Origin: JAABQT01 sp035459025
GTDB taxonomy: Bacteria; Pseudomonadota; Gammaproteobacteria; Burkholderiales; SG8-39
Direction: 5' to 3'
Assembly: GCA_035459025.1 (NCBI GenBank)
Contig: DATHYT010000037.1
Coordinates: 1-30,179, forward strand
DNA length: 30,179 bases
Shown here: positions 7,907-13,687 of the stretch, one piece after another
Numbering within the stretch: position 1 is the stretch's first letter
Layout of the letters: the number at the start of each line of letters is the position of its first letter
Notes under the pieces: model-generated
Seen by the model: only the letters and a program-made list of their open reading frames with translations
Told to the model about the DNA's origin: nothing
The model's database searches: none
Made by a program: the position numbers and the translations under genes

Positions 7907-8175
7907 GCGGCGGCGGTCTTGAGCTGCGCGGTGGCGACCACGCGGTCGCCGGCACGCAGCTCGATGCGGTTTCCGGTGCGGCGCACCTCGACTTCGATTT
8001 CGGGCGGCACCGGGTGCAGGAACTTGGCCGAGGCGATCTCGAGCCCCGGGCGCGCGAGGCCCAGCGCGTCGAGCGCCACGGCAAGCAGCAGCGCGCCGGG
8101 CACCATCGGCGCCCCCGGGAAATGGCCGGCGAACGCCGGGTGCGCGGCGGAAAAGCGCAGGCGCGCCTCGCTCAC
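7903..8175 (-). CDS. apeI: ApeI-like hotdog 3-hydroxyacyl-ACP dehydratase
   Basis: A 90-residue single hotdog domain of the FabA/FabZ superfamily. The signature HPAFAGHFPGAPMVPG (12-27) contains the catalytic histidine region. It is much shorter than FabZ (about 150 residues), as is usual for ApeI of aryl polyene clusters. ApeI is the second dehydratase of the pathway, working with ApeP to convert 3-hydroxyacyl-ACP into conjugated enoyl-ACP. Start GTG 8175 overlaps the ligase stop as GTGA, and its own stop overlaps the acyltransferase start. The position directly after the AMP ligase matches the known order of these clusters. Confidence 0.88.
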   Translation of the reverse strand: MSEARLRFSAAHPAFAGHFPGAPMVPGALLLAVALDALGLARPGLEIASAKFLHPVPPEIEVEVRRTGNRIELRAGDRVVATAQLKTAAA

Positions 8176-9512
8176 GGCGCGCGCTCCACGCCGTGCGACC
8201 GCGCCAGCGCGCGCAGCGCTTCGCGCGGCAACTTGCCACTCGCCGCGCGCGGCAGGCGCTCGAGCAGCACCAGGGGGCGCGGCAGGAAGGCCGCGTCGAT
8301 GCGCTGGCGCAGCGCGGCCAGCAGCGTTTCCCGCGAGTGTCCGGGGGCGACCACGAATGCGGCGAGGCGCGTCACGCCGCCTGCCGCGCCATCGTCGGGC
8401 ATGTAGAACACGCCGTCGGTGACGCCGTCGATCGCGCGCAGCTGCGCGTCGAGGTGCGCGAGCGAGGAGCGCTTGCCGGCGACGTTCACCATGTCGGCGA
8501 GGCGCCCGCGAAGCAGGAACCGGTCCGGCGCCAGCGGCTCAAGCACGTCGCCGAGCGCAGTGGGCTGCTCGACGTGGCCGCCGCTCGCCCAGGCCACTGC
8601 GTCGCGGAGCTCGACGCGAATGCCGGGCAGGGTGCGCCATTCGAGCTCGCGCGCCGTGCGCCGCGTGGCCATCTGGCCGGTCTCGGTGCAGCCGTAGATT
8701 TCGAGGAGCGGCGCGCCGAAGCGCGCCTCGGCGAGCGCGGCGAGCTCGGCCTCGAGCAGGGCGGTCGCGCACAGCAGCAGGTCTGCGGCGGGCGGTTGCG
8801 CCACCGCGTCGAGCAGCGTGCGCAGATGAAACGGCGCCGTCACCAGCACGCGCGGCCGCGGCAGCCGCGCCAGCGCGGCGCAGATCTCTTCCGGATAAAA
8901 CGGGCGCTCCGCGCACAGCGCGCCGCCGCCGGCCAGCGCGGCGAGCACCGTGGACTCGAAGCCGTACATGTGCTGCGGTGGCACGGTGCCGAGAATCGCG
9001 GGGCGCGCGCCCGCCAGCGCCCAGCGCTCGAGCGCGCCGGCGACGTTACGCGATAACGTGCCCCAGTGCTTGCGGTTGGGGACCGGGGTGCCGGTGGAGC
9101 CCGAGGTGAAGACGATGGCACAGAGCTGATCGTGTGCTATTTCGGGCACCGCGAACGTCGGCGGGAGCGGGGCCGGCTCTGCGGGCGCGGGCACGCACGG
9201 CAGATCGATCTGCACAGTCGCATCGTCGGCGAGCAGGTAGGCGTCGGCGGCAAATTCGCGCAGGCGCTGCACCGTCTGCGGCGTGTGATCGGGCGGCAGC
9301 AGCGTGACCTGGCCGCGCAGCAGCGCGGCGGCGAGGCCGGTGGCGAACCGATAGCGGTCGGTACAGGCGTTGAGCACGTGGCGGCGCGCGGGCAACTGCC
9401 CGGCGAGGCGCGTGGCGTCGGCGAGGAACTGCGCGGCGCTCAGCGCGCGGCCGTCGCGGTAGGCGACGGCGCTACCGGCCGCCGCGCCGGCAATGAGCGG
9501 AACCGCGGTCAT
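8172..9512 (-). CDS. AMP-dependent aryl/acyl-ACP ligase of the polyene pathway
   Basis: A 446-residue adenylate-forming enzyme. Core motifs in order are the P-loop FTSGSTGTPVPNRKHW (135-150), YGCTETGQ (273-280), the hinge region LLRGRLADMVNVAGKR (about 333-348) and the C-terminal lysine motif ASGKLPREAL with Lys427. It should activate an aromatic or acyl carboxylate and load it on an ACP, as ApeH does in aryl polyene synthesis and as a related ligase does with hydroxybenzoate in xanthomonadin synthesis. It is shorter than fatty acyl-CoA ligases, consistent with ACP loading. Start ATG 9512 lies 18 bases after the COG4648 gene. The exact starter acid cannot be read from the sequence. Confidence 0.88.
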   Translation of the reverse strand: MTAVPLIAGAAAGSAVAYRDGRALSAAQFLADATRLAGQLPARRHVLNACTDRYRFATGLAAALLRGQVTLLPPDHTPQTVQRLREFAADAYLLADDATVQIDLPCVPAPAEPAPLPPTFAVPEIAHDQLCAIVFTSGSTGTPVPNRKHWGTLSRNVAGALERWALAGARPAILGTVPPQHMYGFESTVLAALAGGGALCAERPFYPEEICAALARLPRPRVLVTAPFHLRTLLDAVAQPPAADLLLCATALLEAELAALAEARFGAPLLEIYGCTETGQMATRRTARELEWRTLPGIRVELRDAVAWASGGHVEQPTALGDVLEPLAPDRFLLRGRLADMVNVAGKRSSLAHLDAQLRAIDGVTDGVFYMPDDGAAGGVTRLAAFVVAPGHSRETLLAALRQRIDAAFLPRPLVLLERLPRAASGKLPREALRALARSHGVERAP

Positions 9513-9530
9513 GCTCAGTGCGCCGCGCGG

Positions 9531-10076
9531 CTAGCGCGGCCCGGCGGTGGTGCGCGCGCCCGAATCCCAGTACGCGCGCACGCTGCGCGTCACGCCGCGG
9601 AGCACGCCGCCGTGGCTTAGCTCCGGGCAGACGCGCACGCGCACCAGGAACTCGGCGACGAACATCGCGCCGACCAGCGGCAGCGTGAGCAGATTGGCGA
9701 ACACCGACCACAGGGCAAGCGGCGCGAGGAAAAACAGCAGCGCCGAGGCGGTCGCGATGGCGGCGCTGAATACGGCCCAGGCCAGGGTCGCGCCGCGCGT
9801 GTAGGCGAGGCCTGCCGGGCTGAGCGTGCCTTCGACCAGCAGCGCGAAGCGCGTCACCAGCGCCTCGCGCCCGGGGCGCAGGCTGGCACCGAACCACGCC
9901 GCCAGCGCGAGAAACATGGCCACGTGCTGCAGGAAGTAGAACCACGGAACGTAGGGGCCGAGGCCGCCGAGCGCCGCGCGGCCGGGTGCGGTCGTCAGCC
10001 AGTGCGCCAGCACGGCGTAGCCCAGCGCGAGCGCGATGAGCAGCGCGAGCCAGCCGCGTGTGCGCGCCCGGCTCAC
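9531..10076 (-). CDS. COG4648-type inner-membrane protein of aryl polyene clusters
   Basis: A 181-residue protein with four predicted membrane helices at about 9-26, 44-62, 90-113 and 117-140, and a soluble C-terminal tail. Motifs include PYVPWFYFLQHVAMFLALAA and a conserved ELSHGG stretch in the tail. Proteins of this family (COG4648) are a regular member of aryl polyene clusters, between the ACP and ligase genes, and their biochemical role is unknown to me. Start GTG 10076 overlaps the ACP stop as GTGA. The family call rests on the hydrophobic pattern, length and position rather than a catalytic signature. Confidence 0.82.
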   Translation of the reverse strand: MSRARTRGWLALLIALALGYAVLAHWLTTAPGRAALGGLGPYVPWFYFLQHVAMFLALAAWFGASLRPGREALVTRFALLVEGTLSPAGLAYTRGATLAWAVFSAAIATASALLFFLAPLALWSVFANLLTLPLVGAMFVAEFLVRVRVCPELSHGGVLRGVTRSVRAYWDSGARTTAGPR

Positions 10077-10372
10077 TTCGTGCGGTTCTGCGCGATGAAG
10101 CGGGCGAGGTTGGAGAGCGACGCGAAGATCACCGTGTTGTCCTCGTGATCGGAGCGCAGCCGCACCCCATAGCGCCGCGACACGACCAGGGCCAGCTCGA
10201 GAATGTCGATCGAGTCGAGGCCAAGGCCCTCGCCGTAGAGGGGCGCCTCCGCCGCGATGTCGCTGGGCGCGACGTCCAGGTTGAGCTCGGCCGTGATCAG
10301 CCCCGCCAGCTCCTCGAGGAGCGCCGGGTCGGCGGCGGGGGCGAACTGCGTGCTGACGGGAATGCTGGCCAT
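10073..10372 (-). CDS. acyl carrier protein (first after the FabF-like ketosynthase)
   Basis: A 99-residue ACP. The phosphopantetheine attachment site is Ser54 in GLGLDSIDILELAL. The fold is typical: helix I (ALLEELAGLITAEL), a long loop, then the Ser-bearing helix II. A 15-residue N-terminal extension precedes the domain. Aryl polyene clusters usually encode two dedicated ACPs, one for the aryl starter and one for elongation; which is which cannot be decided here. Start ATG 10372 is 38 bases after the ketosynthase stop, one of the largest gaps in this operon. No good Shine-Dalgarno is seen. The stop overlaps the COG4648 gene as GTGA. Confidence 0.92.
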   Translation of the reverse strand: MASIPVSTQFAPAADPALLEELAGLITAELNLDVAPSDIAAEAPLYGEGLGLDSIDILELALVVSRRYGVRLRSDHEDNTVIFASLSNLARFIAQNRTK

Positions 10373-10411
10373 GGTCGCGGGAAACAGTGTAACGGCTGCC
10401 CGGGCCCCGTT
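10373..10411 (-). other. intercistronic gap with imperfect inverted repeat
   Basis: This is one of few true gaps in the polyene operon. Bases 10391-10411 hold arms AACGG and CCGTT flanking the palindrome GCCCGGGC. The structure could form a weak hairpin between the ketosynthase stop and the ACP start. It lacks a T-run, so it is not a convincing terminator. It could affect ACP expression or mRNA processing, but that is speculation. Confidence 0.3.
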
Positions 10412-11667
10412 CAAACCGGCTGTGGCGCGCGGAACGCGAGCACCGCGTTCGTGCCGCCGAACGCGAAGGCGTTGGTGAGCGCGGCGCGCAGCGGCAGGTC
10501 GCGCCGCGCCGCGCCCGTGACGTGCAGGACGCCCGCGCACTCCGGGTCGAGGTCGGCAGCGTCGCCGAGCGTGGGCGGGATCGCGCCGTTGCGCAGGCCG
10601 AGGACCGTGAACGCGGCGGCGAGCGCGCCCGCCGCGCCGAGGGTGTGGCCGTGCGCCGACTTGGTGGCGCTCACCGCCACCTCGGCAGCGCGCCCGCCGA
10701 GCGCCGCGGCGAGCGCGGCGACCTCGATGGCGTCGCCTTCGCGCGTTCCAGTGGCGTGCGCGTTGACATAGTCGACCTCCAGCGGCGTCATCGCGGCATC
10801 GGCGAGCGCTGCGCGCAGCGCTCGCGCCTGGCCTTCGCTCGACGGGCGTACCAGGTTGCCGTGGTCGCAGGACTCGCCGTAGCCCGAGATCTCGGCGTAG
10901 ATGCGCGCGCCGCGCCGCTCGGCGCGCGCCCAGTCTTCGAGCACCAGCGCGGCGCCGCCCTCGGCGAGCACCAGTCCGGCGCGCTCGCGCTGGAACGGCT
11001 TGCTCGCGAGTGGGGCGCTCTCGGCGTCGCCCGGCGCGAGCACCTGCAGCGCGAGCCAGGCGCGGATCACGCCGTAGGCGAGCGGCGCCTCCGAGCCCCC
11101 GGCCAGCATGACGGGCGCGGTGCCGCTACGCACGCGTCGAAACGCGTCGCCGATCGCCATCGCCCCGGAGGCGCAGGCGACCGAATAGGTGGCGCAGCAC
11201 CCGCCCAGGGCGAGCTGGATCGCCAGGTGCGAGGCGCAGGCGTTGTTCATCGCCTGCACCACGGTGAGCGGCGGCAGGCGCTCGCGGCCGCTGATGAACA
11301 GATCCCGGTAGCCGCGCTCGAACACCATGGCGCCGCCCACGCCCGTGCCCCAGGCGATGCCCCACGATTCGCGGTCTTCGCTTGCCGCGGGCTCGAGACC
11401 CGCGTCGCGCCAGGCTTCGAGGCCGGCGGCGATGCCGAGCTGGCTGTAGCGATCGAGCGTGCCGGCCCGGGCGCGCCCGAACGCCGCGACAGCGTCGAAA
11501 TCCGCGCACACGCCGGCGGGCAGCGACAGCGGCTTGGGCGCATCGGCGGGCGCGTGCAACCGCAGGCCGGAGCGGCCCGCGAGCAGCGCCTCGAACGACG
11601 CCTGCGCCGTGGCGCCGAGCGGGCTGACCATGCCCACGCCGGTCACCGCGACGCGGCGCGCGGTCAC
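10411..11667 (-). CDS. FabF-like beta-ketoacyl-ACP synthase
   Basis: A 418-residue ketosynthase with all catalytic residues: Cys165 in SVACASGAMAIG, His304 in NAHATGTREGD and Lys336/His341 in KSAHGHTLGAAG. The N-terminus VAVTGVGMVSPLG and C-terminal NAFAFGGTN are standard for the KAS II (FabF) family. It condenses malonyl-ACP with an acyl-ACP. In aryl polyene systems one ketosynthase (ApeR) acts as a homodimer beside the ApeO/ApeC heterodimer; this gene could hold that role, or start the chain, although ApeR usually lies at the other end of the cluster. Start GTG 11667 overlaps the upstream ACP stop as GTGA. It is not the primary-metabolism fabF by context. Confidence 0.9.
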   Translation of the reverse strand: MTARRVAVTGVGMVSPLGATAQASFEALLAGRSGLRLHAPADAPKPLSLPAGVCADFDAVAAFGRARAGTLDRYSQLGIAAGLEAWRDAGLEPAASEDRESWGIAWGTGVGGAMVFERGYRDLFISGRERLPPLTVVQAMNNACASHLAIQLALGGCCATYSVACASGAMAIGDAFRRVRSGTAPVMLAGGSEAPLAYGVIRAWLALQVLAPGDAESAPLASKPFQRERAGLVLAEGGAALVLEDWARAERRGARIYAEISGYGESCDHGNLVRPSSEGQARALRAALADAAMTPLEVDYVNAHATGTREGDAIEVAALAAALGGRAAEVAVSATKSAHGHTLGAAGALAAAFTVLGLRNGAIPPTLGDAADLDPECAGVLHVTGAARRDLPLRAALTNAFAFGGTNAVLAFRAPQPV

Positions 11668-11900
11668 GATTTCGCAGCCGCCAGGCGTTCGATCAGCGCC
11701 ACCAGTTCGCCGCAACTCTTCGGCGGCGGCGTGTCCTCGTCCACCTTGACGCCGAAGCGCTCTTCGATCTCGAACACCATCTCGAGCAGCGACAGCGAAT
11801 CGACCCCGAGGCTGGCGAGCTCGGTGGCGGCGTCGGCCGACTTGACGTCGACGCCGAGGCGCTCCTGGATGTAGCGGTAGGCGGGTGCGGGATCTGCCAT
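11664..11900 (-). CDS. acyl carrier protein (upstream, short form)
   Basis: A 78-residue ACP with Ser35 in LGVDSLSLLEMVFEIEERFG as the phosphopantetheine site. The helix after the serine and the acidic recognition surface (EMVFEIEE) are typical. It ends with a lysine-containing helix, EALIERLAAAKS-like. It differs clearly from the 99-residue ACP two genes downstream, so the two probably bind different partners. Start ATG 11900 is only four bases after the Bug gene stop, and the end overlaps the FabF-like gene as GTGA. This arrangement suggests ACP and ketosynthase are made together. Confidence 0.92.
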   Translation of the reverse strand: MADPAPAYRYIQERLGVDVKSADAATELASLGVDSLSLLEMVFEIEERFGVKVDEDTPPPKSCGELVALIERLAAAKS

Positions 11901-11904
11901 GGGA

Positions 11905-12867
11905 CTACTTGCCCGCCACGGCGCCGATCTTCAGGACCGCCGCGCGCAGGCGCTTGGCGTCCTCGAACCAGAAGTCCTTGAACTCGGGAGCGTCGAGGTA
12001 GTTGATCGGCGTGCGCACCTTCTCCATCGCGCCGGAAAATAGCGGCGTCGCCACCGCCTCGCGCACCGCGGCGCGAAGCTTGTGCTGCGCCTCGGCGGGC
12101 GTCGCCGCGGGCGCCACCACGCCGGCCCAGATGTAGAACTCGACGTCCTGGTAGCCAAGCTCCTTGAAGGTCGGCAACGCCGGCATCAGCTCGAGCCGCT
12201 TGGCGCCCCAGCCGGCGAGCGCGCGCATCTTGCCCGCCTGGATCTGGCCGATCGCGGCCGCCGGCCCCGAGGCGAGCGCCTGCACCTCGCCCGAGAGCAG
12301 CGCCCGCACCGCCGGCCCGCCGCCCTGGTAGGGCACGTGGAACAGCTTGATGCCCGCGGCGTTGGCGAACATCTCCATCGCCACGTGCAGGGTGCCGTAG
12401 ATGCCCGAGGAGGAGTAGTTGATCTTGCCGGGATTCGCTTTGGCGGCGGCGACGAAATCCGCCACCGTCTTGTGCGGGCTGTCGCCGCCGACCACCAGCA
12501 CCGTCGGATCCGCGGTCACCAGCGCGATCGGCACGAAATCCGAGATCTGGTAGGGCGCGGGCTTGCCCTGCAGCGGGTCCGACACCGGGAAGATCGAGAT
12601 CGAGGACAGCGCCATCAGGATCGTGTAGCCGTCGGGGTCCGCCTTGGCGGCGGCGGTCATGCCGATGGCGCCGCCGGCGCCGGTCCGGTTGACGACCACC
12701 ACGGGCTGGCCGAGCGACTTCTCCATGGCGGCGGCGAGCGGCCGGCCGACGATGTCGGCGACGCCCCCCGGGGGAAACGGCACGATCATGGTGATCGGCC
12801 GGGTTGGATACTGCGCGTGCGCGCCGAAAGCGAGCACCGCGAACAACGCCGCAAAGATTCTCTTCAT
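11905..12867 (-). CDS. Bug/TctC-family periplasmic substrate-binding protein
   Basis: A 320-residue exported protein. Residues 1-18 are a Sec signal peptide ending AHA, followed by QYPTRPITMIVPFPPGG, the hallmark N-terminus of Bug proteins. GQPVVVVNRTGAGGAIG and NYSSSGIYGTLHVAME are the two ligand-binding loop regions of the family. Bug proteins bind small carboxylates or amides and are very numerous in Burkholderiales; only some pair with TctAB membrane proteins, and none are seen here. The gene lies between fabI (ATGA overlap) and the first ACP of the polyene operon (four-base gap). A very strong ribosome site, AGGAGGAGGGAG, sits six bases upstream inside fabI. The ligand is unknown. Confidence 0.93.
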   Translation of the reverse strand: MKRIFAALFAVLAFGAHAQYPTRPITMIVPFPPGGVADIVGRPLAAAMEKSLGQPVVVVNRTGAGGAIGMTAAAKADPDGYTILMALSSISIFPVSDPLQGKPAPYQISDFVPIALVTADPTVLVVGGDSPHKTVADFVAAAKANPGKINYSSSGIYGTLHVAMEMFANAAGIKLFHVPYQGGGPAVRALLSGEVQALASGPAAAIGQIQAGKMRALAGWGAKRLELMPALPTFKELGYQDVEFYIWAGVVAPAATPAEAQHKLRAAVREAVATPLFSGAMEKVRTPINYLDAPEFKDFWFEDAKRLRAAVLKIGAVAGK

Positions 12868-13664
12868 GATTCGCTCCCTCCTCCTGGTATGCCTGCAACC
12901 ACGTTTCTGAATCCGGAATCCACGTACAGTACCTCGCCCGTGACCCCGGCGGCGAGATCGGACAACAGGAATACCGCCGCGTTGCCCACGTCCTCGGTAG
13001 TGACGTTGCGCCGCAGGGGCGCGTGCTCCGCGACAAACTTGAGCAACCTGCCCATGCCGGCGATGCCCGCGGCGGCCAGTGTCTTGATCGGGCCGGCGGA
13101 GATGCCGTTCACGCGGATGCCGCGCGGGCCGAGGTTCGCGGCGAGGTAGCGCACCGAAGCCTCGAGGCTCGCCTTGGCCAGGCCCATGACGTTGTAATGG
13201 GGCACCACGCGTGCGGCGCCAAGGTAGCTGAGCGTGACGAGCGCACCCTTGCCGCCCTTCATCATCGGCAGCGCCGCCTTGGCGAGCGCCGGGAAGCTGT
13301 AGGCCGAGATGTCGAGGGCGGTGCGGAAGGCCTCGCGCGAGAGCCCGTCGAGAAGTTCGCCGTCGAGCGTTTCGCGCGGCGCGTAGGCGATGGCATGCAC
13401 CAGGCCGTCGAGCGAGTCCCAGCGCTTGCCGAGCTGGGCGAACAGCGCTTCGATCTGCGCGTCCTCGCTCACGTCGCAGGGCAGCGCGATGTCCGAGCCG
13501 AACTCGTGCGCCATCTCCTCGACGCGCTGCTTGAAGCGCTCGTTCTGGTAGGTGAAGGCAAGGGTCGCGCCCTCGCGCCGCGCGGCCTTGGCCACGCCGT
13601 AGGCGATGGAGCGGTTGCTGATCAGGCCGGTGATGAGGATCCGGCGACCGTCGAGTAGCGTCAT
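12864..13664 (-). CDS. fabI: enoyl-ACP reductase (NADH), FabI
   Basis: A 266-residue SDR-family enoyl-ACP reductase. GLISNRSIAYG (13-23) is the FabI nucleotide-binding signature, different from the TGxxxGIG of ketoreductases. The catalytic set is Tyr147, Tyr157 and Lys164 (Y-x6-K spacing). It performs the last reduction of each fatty acid elongation cycle in the cytoplasm. The tail GGGSES is encoded by the region doubling as the Bug ribosome site. It is the first gene of the minus-strand string containing the polyene genes and diverges from the ABC importer with 23 bases between starts. No Shine-Dalgarno precedes its ATG. It is probably the housekeeping fabI, as polyene assembly itself should avoid enoyl reduction. 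Confidence 0.95.
   Translation of the reverse strand: MTLLDGRRILITGLISNRSIAYGVAKAARREGATLAFTYQNERFKQRVEEMAHEFGSDIALPCDVSEDAQIEALFAQLGKRWDSLDGLVHAIAYAPRETLDGELLDGLSREAFRTALDISAYSFPALAKAALPMMKGGKGALVTLSYLGAARVVPHYNVMGLAKASLEASVRYLAANLGPRGIRVNGISAGPIKTLAAAGIAGMGRLLKFVAEHAPLRRNVTTEDVGNAAVFLLSDLAAGVTGEVLYVDSGFRNVVAGIPGGGSES
12874..12885 (-). promoter_or_regulatory. strong ribosome binding site of the Bug gene, inside fabI
   Basis: On the minus strand AGGAGGAGGGAG ends six bases before the Bug ATG at 12867. It lies within the last codons of fabI (encoding the GGGSE-like tail). It is by far the best Shine-Dalgarno in the operon and suggests high expression of the Bug protein relative to its neighbours. 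Confidence 0.75.
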
Positions 13665-13687
13665 GGTGCGCCGATTATACTTGCGCG
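13665..13687. promoter_or_regulatory. 23-base divergent promoter with overlapping -10 elements
   Basis: Between the fabI ATG (13664) and the binding-protein ATG (13688) lies an AT-rich core in otherwise GC-rich sequence. On the minus strand 13679-13674 reads TATAAT, a perfect -10. On the plus strand 13676-13681 reads TATACT. Each hexamer is placed so that transcription would begin at or within about four bases of the start codon. No Shine-Dalgarno precedes either gene. This suggests two overlapping promoters giving leaderless or nearly leaderless mRNAs. No convincing -35 was found on either side. A longer leader from a promoter within the opposite gene remains possible. Confidence 0.55.

Noticed and set aside
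12864..12900. fabI C-terminal tail GGGSES as possible frameshift product
   Set aside because: The tail is only a few residues longer than usual and is explained by the Bug ribosome site being built into the last codons.
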